Source: JADFNO01 sp965369945 (lineage in GTDB: Bacteria; Planctomycetota; Phycisphaerae; Phycisphaerales; SM1A02). Taken from it: DNA of 9,636 nucleotides. This document shows positions 1-6,591 of the stretch, in pieces. The first letter of the stretch is position 1. Each line of letters starts with the position of its first letter. The notes below the pieces were generated by a model. The model had not been told where the DNA came from and did not search any database. It saw only the letters and a list, made by a program, of their open reading frames with translations. The position numbers and the translations under genes were made by a program. The stretch spans positions 1 through 9,636 of the forward strand of contig CBDUST010000166.1 of assembly GCA_965369945.1 (NCBI GenBank), written 5' to 3'.

Positions 1-54
1 CGTGCAGATGTCACGCCATGATGAGTCGCACGGGCAGGATGCCCGTGCCACCGG
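1..54. repeat. Dispersed palindromic repeat unit, left edge
   Basis: This stretch contains a perfect 9-bp stem, 28-36 paired with 40-48 around a 3-nt GGA loop (core CACGGGCAGGATGCCCGTG). Positions 1-32 recur in the same orientation at 9605-9636 with two mismatches (C14/T and G23/A), so the window begins and ends inside copies of the same unit. Units of this kind are dispersed in many copies in planctomycete genomes. Their function is unknown. The window edge cuts the unit, so its true left boundary is not visible. Confidence 0.75.
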
Positions 55-107
55 ATCTTCGCACGGGTGAGGTTCCGGGTGAATCGGGATCTCGGACGTG
101 AAAAACC

Positions 108-231
108 GCACGGGCGGGACGCGCATGCCGCCGGAGTCGACCCGATGGGCCCGTTGGAACCCGCGAATCTATTGTGGCATTGGACGACCAATGCACGCAG
201 CCGCTACGTCTTCATTGAAACTGCTCTAGCC
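108..231 (-). repeat. Left arm of a diverged long inverted repeat
   Basis: Read on the minus strand, this segment aligns with 9488-9609 on the plus strand over almost its whole length (124 against 122 nt). The inner 35 nt (197-231 against 9488-9522) differ at only 3 positions. The outer 49 nt, ending in the palindromic GCCCGTGC unit, are roughly 78% identical by hand alignment. A 7-bp hairpin lies at 177-194. No open reading frame in it looks like a protein, and I see no gene between position 1 and the XRE gene at 354. It could be a non-autonomous mobile repeat or an old duplication. Confidence 0.7.
177..194. repeat. Hairpin in the left repeat arm
   Basis: GCATTGG at 177-183 pairs perfectly with CCAATGC at 188-194 around a 4-nt loop ACGA. 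The equivalent position in the right arm (9523-9540) also forms a perfect 7-bp stem with a 4-nt loop, but three of the seven base pairs differ. Each of those pairs changed on both sides. Confidence 0.65.
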
Positions 232-317
232 GGGTCTCACAAGCGGTCGTTTGCTCCACAGCCGTGGCATTCAGAACGAGCACCGCGTACTTTAACCCAA
301 AACATCGTAAAATAAAC

Positions 318-346
318 TTGTCATAAAGTCAAATAAACTGTACAGT
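318..346 (+). promoter_or_regulatory. Sigma70-like promoter of the XRE operon with probable operator
   Basis: TTGTCA (318-323) and TACAGT (341-346) are separated by exactly 17 nt. The -10 box lies 8 nt before the ATG at 354, so transcription would start at or next to the start codon. No Shine-Dalgarno sequence precedes that ATG, so a leaderless mRNA is likely. A perfect palindrome CTGTACAG (338-345) overlaps the -10 box. AAATAAACT occurs at 310-318 and again at 331-339, 21 nt apart or about two helical turns. These are good candidates for binding sites of the XRE repressor encoded immediately downstream (autoregulation, inferred). Confidence 0.55.
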
Positions 347-353
347 CATCGAC

Positions 354-581
354 ATGAGGCCACGGCACGACATCCGGAATCTCGTGCGACGGCATCGGCT
401 GATGGGCGGCATGACCCAGCAGGAGCTGGCTGATCGCCTGGGAGTGACGCGCCAGACCATCCTGTCCATCGAGAAGAGCAAGTACACCCCTTCGGTGGCT
501 CTGGCCCTGTGCCTCGCTGAGGTTTTCGATGTCAGCGTCGAGACCCTCTTCCAATTGAACAAAGGTGAGAACAATGTCTGA
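354..581 (+). CDS. XRE-family helix-turn-helix transcriptional regulator (small)
   Basis: The 75-residue cytoplasmic DNA-binding protein consists of little more than one HTH_3/XRE domain. The helix-turn-helix spans about residues 21-40 (TQQELADRLGVTRQTILSIE) and is followed by the usual helix with VSVETLF near the C terminus. The ATG at 354 is preferred because it gives the family's normal N terminus (IRNLVRRHRL just before the domain). The later Met codons at residues 17 and 20 would cut into the first helix. The length is typical of small regulators that sit beside a membrane protein and repress their own operon. The last codons overlap the ATG of the next gene (ATGTCTGA, 574-581), which implies translational coupling. 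No ligand-binding domain is present. The signal it senses cannot be deduced. Confidence 0.9.
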   Translation: MRPRHDIRNLVRRHRLMGGMTQQELADRLGVTRQTILSIEKSKYTPSVALALCLAEVFDVSVETLFQLNKGENNV

Positions 582-1344
582 GCTGGCAACTCGAAAGCGA
601 TGGCGTCCTACGCGAACAAACCTGGTGGCAGGCGGGATGGTGATTGCCGGTCTTGCGCTTCCAAGCTTCACGAACCTGAGCCAGTGGTTCCTCTTGTTGG
701 CCGCCTTGGGGACATTCGGGCCGGGCATCCTCCGCGAGGTTGGTTGGCTTCGCGACAAGGACGAGTTCCAGCGGCAGGCCGCACATCGCGCCGGCTACCA
801 CGCTTTCCTGATAGTCGGGCTGGTGGCCTTTGTCCTTGTCGCCTTCTTCCATTCTGGCGAGCGCACGATAAAGGATCCTCAGGAACTTGCCACACTCCTC
901 CTGGCGCTTCTCTGGTTCACATGGTTCTTCAGCTCGCTTTTGGCTTACTGGGGAGCGCAGAAGACCACTACCCGAATTCTCATCGCCTTCGGTTCCGTCT
1001 GGCTCGTCTTTACCATCGCTGGCAATGTGGGCTCGGAGTGGTCGGGGTGGCTTGCCTTGCTCTTGCACCCACTGCTCGCCTCGCCATTCTTCGTCCTGGC
1101 TTGGCTCTCCACCCGCTGGCCGCGCGTCGCCGGAATCCTCCTGTTGACCGTATCAGTACTCTTCTTCCTGTTGGTCTTCATGCGAGTCTTCGCGAGGACG
1201 GACGGCCCGGGACTGATCAACAGCAGCGTCACGTTCATTTTCTTTGTCGGCCCGCTCCTCGCCAGCGGCGTCGCGCTTCTCTGCACGGGGAAGAAAAGGG
1301 GGTGCCCGGAGGATGTGGAAGAGGTGCCGATGACCAGGAAGTGA
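574..1344 (+). CDS. Multi-pass membrane protein paired with the XRE regulator
   Basis: This is a 256-residue integral membrane protein with about seven or eight hydrophobic segments (approximately residues 16-31, 36-51, 76-93, 104-125, 134-150, 157-177, 184-203 and 219-236) and a charged C-terminal tail. The start is ATG 574, preceded by AAGGTGAG at 562-569. An upstream GTG at 565 would add three residues but destroys that spacing. The segment DKDEFQRQAAHRAGY (61-75) just before a membrane helix resembles the juxtamembrane signature of DUF2178-type proteins that commonly accompany small XRE regulators. That family assignment is tentative. The 8-nt overlap with the regulator gene indicates one transcript and probable coupling. 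No transporter, protease or catalytic motif is visible, so its role is unknown. It may be the effector or the sensor partner of the regulator. Confidence 0.82.
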   Translation: MSELATRKRWRPTRTNLVAGGMVIAGLALPSFTNLSQWFLLLAALGTFGPGILREVGWLRDKDEFQRQAAHRAGYHAFLIVGLVAFVLVAFFHSGERTIKDPQELATLLLALLWFTWFFSSLLAYWGAQKTTTRILIAFGSVWLVFTIAGNVGSEWSGWLALLLHPLLASPFFVLAWLSTRWPRVAGILLLTVSVLFFLLVFMRVFARTDGPGLINSSVTFIFFVGPLLASGVALLCTGKKRGCPEDVEEVPMTRK

Positions 1345-1359
1345 TAGCCATGATCTTCC

Positions 1360-1381
1360 GGCAGGGAAATAAATCCCTGCC
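1360..1381 (+). other. Intercistronic hairpin
   Basis: GGCAGGGA (1360-1367) and TCCCTGCC (1374-1381) form a perfect 8-bp stem with an AATAAA loop. It lies between the membrane protein stop and the ribosome binding site (AGGAG, 1391-1395) of the next gene. No T-run follows, so it is not a classical intrinsic terminator. It could stabilise or process the mRNA, or act as a weak attenuator. Confidence 0.5.
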
Positions 1382-1403
1382 CGATTCAATAGGAGTTACA
1401 ACG

Positions 1404-1961
1404 ATGAAAAAGGAAAGAATCTTAATCTGCTGCACCATCGCAATGCTGCTCACGGCGATGGGCTTCATCATCCCCACGGCCCAGGGAACTGGTGCCGCTA
1501 CCCAAGAGAAAACAGAAGTACTGCGCGTAGGCATCTTCGACTCGCGTGGCGTAGCCTTGGCCTACGGCCGATCGGCCCGGCCGGACTGCCTGCTGGCCAA
1601 GGTGGCCGAGCTGAGGAAGGAGCACGAGCAGGCAAAAAAGGACGGTGATGAAGAACGGATGAAGGAACTGGAGATGGAACCGCCGGCACTGCAGGAGCAG
1701 ATCCACAAGCAGGTATTCAGCGGAGCATCCATAGACAACATTCTGGCACTCATCAAAGATGATCTGTCGAAAGTGGCAGAGGCAGCAAATGTGAAGTTGA
1801 TCGTCAGCGGCGTGCTGCACAGCGGCCCCGGTGTCGAATTGGTGGACATCACGAAGGAAATGTGCGCACCGTTCGAGCCCGATGATGAGACACAGAAAAT
1901 TATCAAGGTCATCCTGGACCAGCCACTGGTGGACGAATCGGATCTGTCACACGATCACTGA
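1404..1961 (+). CDS. Small exported protein of unknown function
   Basis: This is a 185-residue protein with a clear Sec-type signal peptide: KKER at the N terminus, a hydrophobic core at about 6-24, and probable cleavage near residues 26-32 (TAQGTGAA). The start is fixed by AGGAG at 1391-1395, 8 nt before the ATG. The open frame continues upstream to 600 but only as a shadow of the membrane protein gene. The mature part begins with VGIFDSRGVALAYGRS (42-57). It then has a charged, probably helical or coiled-coil stretch with KKDGDEERMKELE (78-90), and ends with DITKEMCAPFEPDDET. This pattern resembles small exported proteins of unknown function in planctomycetes and is loosely reminiscent of OmpH/Skp-like proteins. 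I see no catalytic motif or lipobox. It may be cotranscribed with the two upstream genes (59-nt gap) or have its own control through the hairpin in the gap. Confidence 0.85.
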   Translation: MKKERILICCTIAMLLTAMGFIIPTAQGTGAATQEKTEVLRVGIFDSRGVALAYGRSARPDCLLAKVAELRKEHEQAKKDGDEERMKELEMEPPALQEQIHKQVFSGASIDNILALIKDDLSKVAEAANVKLIVSGVLHSGPGVELVDITKEMCAPFEPDDETQKIIKVILDQPLVDESDLSHDH

Positions 1962-2055
1962 ACGCCTCGCGCGTGGCAAACGAGTCCATGCCCCATCCAG
2001 AAGGAGGCCAGATGATCAGGGAATCACCAGCTTGGTTTGCTGCCGATCCAGCCCG

Positions 2056-2160
2056 CTAGCCCCGGTGTACCGTGAGCGCTGCGGCGACGCGGCGGCCAGG
2101 ATCATCAGACGAGCCGATGTAGAACTTACTAACACTGTTTTCCAAGATATATGTCCAGAA
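2056..2160 (-). pseudogene. Remnant of a GIY-YIG endonuclease domain
   Basis: Read on the minus strand this stretch encodes FWTYILENSVSKFYIGSSDD followed by PGRRVA, then a stop after 35 residues. The TYILEN and FYIG pair with a following RR matches the first strand, the YIG strand and the conserved Arg of small GIY-YIG (UvrC/URI-type) nucleases. No ATG lies close upstream, and the C-terminal half containing the metal-binding Glu is missing. A shifted frame just beyond reads SRYTGASG, which might be the next family block after a frameshift. It is therefore a decayed fragment, not a working gene. It sits in the otherwise gene-free stretch 1962-2254, where I see nothing else except the ribosome binding site of the next gene. 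Confidence 0.55.
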
Positions 2161-2254
2161 TCGCGATCCGTCGTGTGCCAAACTCTCGAGCTGGACTCCC
2201 CGACATGCCAAGACAGGCTCCGCGCCCAACAATCTCACAGGAGGAATCCAAGGA

Positions 2255-2347
2255 ATGAGGAGGTCTCTTCTGCGTCCATTTGCCATCGGCCTCATCGCCG
2301 TTCCTTCCGCGTTGTTCGGCTTTACTCAGCGGGCCCACGCGCAATGA
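2255..2347 (+). CDS. Signal-peptide ORF, the severed 5' end of the beta-barrel gene
   Basis: ATG 2255 is preceded by a strong AGGAGG (2239-2244, 10-nt spacing). It opens a 30-codon reading frame with every mark of a Sec signal peptide: MRRSLLRP, a hydrophobic core (FAIGLIAVPSALFGF), and a signal peptidase site in TQRAHAQ. TGA at 2345-2347 ends it right after the expected cleavage site. A second TGA lies at 2354-2356. The same frame then runs open into the beta-barrel coding region (ANPLLSGSEST, then IYDKPMLKGG). This is almost certainly the true translation start of the downstream gene, interrupted either by nonsense mutations or by sequence errors. The finding on 2255-3355 discusses readthrough. 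Confidence 0.7.
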   Translation: MRRSLLRPFAIGLIAVPSALFGFTQRAHAQ

Positions 2348-2419
2348 CCGGGGTGAGCGAACCCGCTTCTCTCCGGTTCGGAGAGCACCACTGGCGGAGG
2401 TTCGATCTACGACAAACCC

Positions 2420-3355
2420 ATGCTCAAGGGTGGGTTTCGGCTTGACCTGAATTGGCAGTATCACAATCTGTCACGGCTCGTTCATAGTGACGACTATGTC
2501 AGTTTCGCCCAGCTCACGGAGCGCAGTTCCGAGGCGGCCGAGCACGGTAATGCGGAGTTTCGCGCGTCTCGAATGGACACGATCGCACGGTATGCGCTGA
2601 CCGATCTCACGGAAATCTCGCTTGCCCTCCCGTACCAGCGCATCACGCTTCAGGTTGATGAAGACGACGAGCACCACCGAGATGAGACGGTCGATGGATT
2701 GGGCGATATTCGTCTGGGCGTGAAGCACTTCTTGGCGTTCGAGGAGGTGTATCAAGTATCGCTCGTCGGGGGTCTGAGCCTGCCCAGCGGACGTTTGAAC
2801 AAGGTGACGGCGGCCTCGTATCTCGGTCATGATGAAGCAGATGAGATCGGCGTGACTGTCCCAACACACAGTCATTTGCAGTTGGGAACCGGCACCGTCG
2901 ATCCGTTTCTCGGGGTGGAGGCGGTGCTGCGACTCGATGAGCACTGGATGTTCCTGGGAAGCGCGAACGCAACGATTCCACTGTACGAAAACCGCTTTGA
3001 CTACCGAACGGCCGCGAGTGCGACGTTCACAGTCGGGCCCGCCGTCAGAGTCGGCGACACGCGCCTGATCCTCGGCCTTTTCGCCGAGACATTCTGGTCG
3101 GGACGCGACCGGTTCGATGGAGCTGATGTTGTCGGACCAGCGGGTGTGTTCGACGGATCGTTCGGCGTCCCGAATACTGGCCGCCTTGAGATCGCTATTC
3201 GCCCGACGCTAACGTGGGGTATCAATGAGCACCTGACGCTCAATCTGGGCAGTCGAATACCTCTTTACACGCGCATTCGCCAGAGCGCTGACGCGAGCGA
3301 TGTGCAACTGACCGAGAACTTTGGGCTCTTCGTAGGCCTGTCGTACAACTTCTAA
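2420..3355 (+). CDS. Outer-membrane beta-barrel protein (transporter-like), N terminus interrupted
   Basis: Counted from ATG 2420 this is 311 residues. Alternating polar and hydrophobic strands suit an outer-membrane barrel: FRLDLNWQYHNLSRL, ISLALPYQRITLQV, YQVSLVGGLSLPSGRL, TLNLGSRIPLY. The last strand, FGLFVGLSYNF, ends in the C-terminal Phe recognised by the BAM machinery. LSLPSGR and the overall length resemble putative transporters of the MetA-pathway-of-phenol-degradation type, a tentative match. ATG 2420 has neither a ribosome binding site nor a signal peptide. The natural start is ATG 2255 in the same frame, separated from here by two TGA codons. As annotated from 2420 the product could not reach the outer membrane. 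The barrel itself shows no further damage over 311 codons, so decay, if real, is recent. The gene converges with the minus-strand operon across a 175-nt gap with no clear terminator. Confidence 0.75.
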   Translation: MLKGGFRLDLNWQYHNLSRLVHSDDYVSFAQLTERSSEAAEHGNAEFRASRMDTIARYALTDLTEISLALPYQRITLQVDEDDEHHRDETVDGLGDIRLGVKHFLAFEEVYQVSLVGGLSLPSGRLNKVTAASYLGHDEADEIGVTVPTHSHLQLGTGTVDPFLGVEAVLRLDEHWMFLGSANATIPLYENRFDYRTAASATFTVGPAVRVGDTRLILGLFAETFWSGRDRFDGADVVGPAGVFDGSFGVPNTGRLEIAIRPTLTWGINEHLTLNLGSRIPLYTRIRQSADASDVQLTENFGLFVGLSYNF

Positions 3356-3530
3356 ACGGCAGCGGCGCAACCTCTACCTTTACGGCAGCCCAAACCACCT
3401 GCCATTCGATGCGTTTGATTACACAAAGTTCGGTGGCATCCTGTCTACGCCTACCGGAGGGATGAGCCGTCTGCATGCGTGGGCCCCGGGCGCTTAGACC
3501 CAATGACGCCAGTAACGTCAAAGGGGCTCT

Positions 3531-3785
3531 CTACCCGGTGTCGAGCTTCGTGTGAACGAGGCTGGCGATGTCAGAGATCGTGTTCAGATTGCCGAAGTCG
3601 GCCTCGTGCGCCTTGATCTGGATGTTGAAGGTGTCCTCGAGAAACGACACGAGCTTCAACGTCCCGATCGAATCGAGCACGCCACCGGTGATGAGCGGCG
3701 TGACGTCGTTCAACTCGTCGGGGCTCTCCCCGGGGAGAAACTCGTCGAGTATGAACTTCTTGACCTTGCCCTTGATTTCCTCCAT
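3531..3785 (-). CDS. Stand-alone acyl/aminoacyl carrier protein (DltC-like)
   Basis: This 84-residue acidic carrier protein has the phosphopantetheine attachment motif GGVLDSIGTLKLVSFLED (about 34-51), with Ser39 as the modified residue. The context DSIGTLKL resembles the DSFGTVEL of DltC D-alanyl carrier proteins more than the DSLDTVEL of fatty-acid ACPs. The start is ATG at 3785-3783 with GGAG 6 nt upstream. It is the last gene of the cluster, 87 nt after the MBOAT-SGNH gene. Inferred role: it holds the acyl group activated by the adenylation enzyme as a thioester and presents it to the MBOAT domain at the cytoplasmic face of the membrane. No phosphopantetheinyl transferase is encoded here, so a host enzyme elsewhere must activate it. 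Confidence 0.9.
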   Translation of the reverse strand: MEEIKGKVKKFILDEFLPGESPDELNDVTPLITGGVLDSIGTLKLVSFLEDTFNIQIKAHEADFGNLNTISDIASLVHTKLDTG

Positions 3786-3872
3786 CGCTGACTCCGTTTC
3801 CTGGATCGTACTACCGATCGGCCGTGACGTCGATGGCAGGAGATTGTTGAACGTGACCCCTAGCAGTGCGCA

Positions 3873-6494
3873 TCAATCGTTTGACTGTTGACGGTCCGGG
3901 GGCTCCTTCGAGGGAGTCTCGCGCGGCCAGATCGAGTCCCCAAGCTGCACCTGAAGTAACTCATAGAGTTCGTCGGCGAGCAGTCGGTGCGCCTCGGCGT
4001 TGGGATGACGGTCCGATGGAAGCACCCACAGCGTCGAAACATCCTCAACGCCATCGTAGGCCCTGGACATATCCAGAACGGTGAAGCCTGCGCTGCTGGC
4101 CAGGTTCATTTGCTGAAGTACGTCCGACTGGCTCGCGATGGGAACGCCCGGCTTGGAAAAGACGACGACAAAGAGGCGGATTCCACGCTCGCGGCATCGC
4201 TCGGCGATCCGGGCATAGAACCATTCGATCACGTCGGGCCCATACTCCAACAGCCGATACGCCGCCAAGCCGGACGCCATACCCACTTCTACGCCGGCCT
4301 TGTCCGCAATCCCCTGGAGGTACTCGTGCGGCATCTCCTCACCGCGGATCGAGGCTCTGGCGATGTCCCGCACCGCATACTCAAACTCGTTGTGGGCCTC
4401 GTAGATGACCGCATCGGGCTCAAAGTCCAAGACCCGCTGCTCCAGAGCCGCGAGCTTGGCCAGGGGCCCGGAGCCTGCGACCGCGAAGTTCAGGATCTGG
4501 TACTGGCGGTACGGCCCCTCCATTTCCGGCTGATTTATCCGGGCCTCGAGCAGGGCTTCGTAGGTCTCATTGTCCTCCACGCCATGACCCATGGTGTTTG
4601 AGGCGCCGATGAGGGCGATGCGGTAGGTGTCCGGGGGTTTGGAGAGCTCGTAGTCGCGGTCGCGCATGCCCCATCGATTGGTGGTCAGCGTCGCGCCTTT
4701 GTATTGAACCTGCTGGGAAGGCTTCAGCTCCCTAGAGTAGGAATCGTTTGCCTCAACGAGGGGCAACTTGGCCTGACGCCGCCAGCCCGCGGGCTCCTTC
4801 GCGAAAAGCTCCATGAGCTGCATGTTGTAGCGCGTGACGTCCGTCAGATCCTCGTAGTAACCCCGCTCCAGCATCTCCGAATCGCGGCGGTTGAGCTGCT
4901 TGTCCTTGCTCAGGGCGTTGACGGCGGCATCCACTCGCGAGCCGAATTGCTCTCGCACCGCCGGTTGGGACAAGGCGACCATGGCCGTGCAGACTGCACC
5001 GACGGTGGCCGCGGACCGCCAGAATGTGGTCGGTTCGGTTTTCGCGGAGCCGACCTGCGCGGATCGCTCGGTCCACTCCCGAGTGGTTCGGCCGAATAGC
5101 ACAGCCCCCACCCCGATGGCGGCGAGGACAGCGCCGATGAACAACACGTCCTCGGCAGGGAAATTCGCGACCTTGCTCGCCAGGCCCTTCCATTCCGCAA
5201 AGGACTCCGACGACCAGATCGACCAGATCACGCAGATCACTACGAGCGTTCCGATCGTCCGCAGGGCCCGCCCGATCTCCACCCGCACGCCCCGGGTCGG
5301 CTTCTTGGATGACTGCCGCTTGGATCGCAGCTCAAAGAGGAGGTTCACGATCACGAGACCGCCCAACACCCCCCAGAAGACGAGGTCCAGAAGGGTGATC
5401 GGAAAAGTGCCGCGTATCCAGTACCACTGATAGGAGTGGAGCAGCCACGTGGCGATGAACGCAACGATCGTCGAGATCACCATGGCCTTGGTCGTTCCCA
5501 ACCCGCGGAGCCGGAAATACAGCGGGTAGAAGAACAACTTCATGATGAAGTCTTTCCAGTAGATGTTGATCCGCCGCCAGAAGTCCGTGAAGCTCGACGA
5601 CAGCAGGAAGAGATGGTGCGTCTCGGGCAAGTTGAACCCGAAGAGGTGCAGCATACCGACGATGATGTGGAAGGTGCCCGAGACGAACAGGTAAAGCAGA
5701 TACGTCCCGAACATGAACCGGAAGAAGTCGCCGGCGCTGGCGATGTCCGCCGGGTGAATCAGTGCGACGTGATACACCAGGCGGTAAACCACGAGCTGCA
5801 CGACGCCGCGCAGGATCCATTTGATCCCCACTTGGTAGATCCGAAAGGCATCGTCGTTGTAGTAGGTGAGGCAGAACGTCTTGTAGTCGACCACGGGGAA
5901 CAGGGGGAAGCAGACGTTGGGCACCATGAAAAAGTACGCGCCCGCCCGCCACAGGCTGAACGGGGCAGCCTTGTGCCGCAGGTCGTAGAGGTAGATGAGC
6001 AGGCGGAACATGAACATCGAGCCCAGAATCGGCCACACCGCCAACAACTCGGGGCCAGACAGCCAAGCTGCTCTGACCGCGACGATGAGCGACCCCATGA
6101 CGATGAGCAGCGCCACCCGCACGCCGAACTTGACCGGCAGATGGCACACTCCGATCAGGCACGACCCCAGGCCCACCAGCCACACGGTGTTGGTCGCCCC
6201 CAGCGTGACGGCGCAGGCGGCGACGGAAAGGAAAACGAAGAAAGGCAGCCGCATCGCCATCGGCAGGAGATGATGGACCACGAACCCCACGAGCACCAGG
6301 ACCGCCACCTGCCGAAACGCAGCGGAATAGATCTCCCACGTCCACATCACCAGAACAACAAGCGCAAGCTGCGCGACGATGACCCCGAAGTGCCCCGCGT
6401 CGTCCCATCGCAACTTGGCCAGGCGCACCGCCACCGATGGGGACGGCGCCGCCATTTCCAAACTTCCAGCCTCTGGGCGTGTGTCCGACTGCAT
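3873..6494 (-). CDS. MBOAT acyltransferase fused to an SGNH hydrolase-like domain
   Basis: This 873-residue protein has two functional parts. Residues about 35-385 form a polytopic MBOAT domain. Its signature is SSFTDFWRRINIYWKDF (300-316), which matches the FWRRW block of DltB and AlgI, and the probable catalytic His353 lies in TWLLHSYQWYW. Three further hydrophobic segments follow at about 411-428, 449-467 and 493-509. Residues about 590-860 form an SGNH/GDSL-type domain: nucleophile Ser632 in LIGASNTMG, block-II Gly in NFAVAGSGP, block-III Asn702 in EAHNE, and Asp828/His830 in SDRHPN. DltB and AlgI normally act with a separate SGNH-fold partner (DltD, AlgJ/AlgX), so this is an acyl-export enzyme joined to its probable acceptor-side enzyme. 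The SGNH part is expected on the periplasmic side, by analogy. The start ATG 6494 has AGGT 6 nt upstream. The acceptor is unknown. Confidence 0.88.
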   Translation of the reverse strand: MQSDTRPEAGSLEMAAPSPSVAVRLAKLRWDDAGHFGVIVAQLALVVLVMWTWEIYSAAFRQVAVLVLVGFVVHHLLPMAMRLPFFVFLSVAACAVTLGATNTVWLVGLGSCLIGVCHLPVKFGVRVALLIVMGSLIVAVRAAWLSGPELLAVWPILGSMFMFRLLIYLYDLRHKAAPFSLWRAGAYFFMVPNVCFPLFPVVDYKTFCLTYYNDDAFRIYQVGIKWILRGVVQLVVYRLVYHVALIHPADIASAGDFFRFMFGTYLLYLFVSGTFHIIVGMLHLFGFNLPETHHLFLLSSSFTDFWRRINIYWKDFIMKLFFYPLYFRLRGLGTTKAMVISTIVAFIATWLLHSYQWYWIRGTFPITLLDLVFWGVLGGLVIVNLLFELRSKRQSSKKPTRGVRVEIGRALRTIGTLVVICVIWSIWSSESFAEWKGLASKVANFPAEDVLFIGAVLAAIGVGAVLFGRTTREWTERSAQVGSAKTEPTTFWRSAATVGAVCTAMVALSQPAVREQFGSRVDAAVNALSKDKQLNRRDSEMLERGYYEDLTDVTRYNMQLMELFAKEPAGWRRQAKLPLVEANDSYSRELKPSQQVQYKGATLTTNRWGMRDRDYELSKPPDTYRIALIGASNTMGHGVEDNETYEALLEARINQPEMEGPYRQYQILNFAVAGSGPLAKLAALEQRVLDFEPDAVIYEAHNEFEYAVRDIARASIRGEEMPHEYLQGIADKAGVEVGMASGLAAYRLLEYGPDVIEWFYARIAERCRERGIRLFVVVFSKPGVPIASQSDVLQQMNLASSAGFTVLDMSRAYDGVEDVSTLWVLPSDRHPNAEAHRLLADELYELLQVQLGDSIWPRETPSKEPPDRQQSND

Positions 6495-6591
6495 TCTCTG
6501 ACCTATCGACCTGCTAGTGGTCTACGTTGAGATGATGAGCACCTGGAGGCTCACCAGATCGCGCCGCTTGGGGGTTCGACGCTTCTCATTC

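Noticed and set aside
600..1403. Long upstream in-frame extension of the exported protein (open frame from 600)
   Set aside because: It overlaps the membrane protein gene in another frame, reads as Arg/Pro/Gly-rich shadow sequence, and has no ribosome binding site. The start at 1404 has AGGAG and a signal peptide.
2345..2356. Selenocysteine or a genome-wide UGA=Trp code at the two TGA codons
   Set aside because: Several genes here end in TGA and use TGG for Trp. The two TGA codons lie two codons apart in a linker with no redox motif, and no SECIS-like hairpin was evident just downstream.
1831..2445. 204-codon plus-strand open frame spanning the end of the exported protein and the start of the barrel gene
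   Set aside because: It has no start signal and is rich in Arg, Ser and His. It overlaps two better-supported reading frames and is a by-product of high GC content.
3356..3530. Possible bidirectional terminator between the converging genes
   Set aside because: Only a short TGACG/CGTCA stem with a 7-nt loop and a GC-rich patch are present. There is no stable hairpin followed by a T-run on either strand.
5436..6530. 364-codon plus-strand open frame antisense to the MBOAT gene
   Set aside because: Its composition is dominated by Glu, His, Arg and Gln, as expected from the antisense of a GC-rich membrane protein gene, with no recognisable domain.
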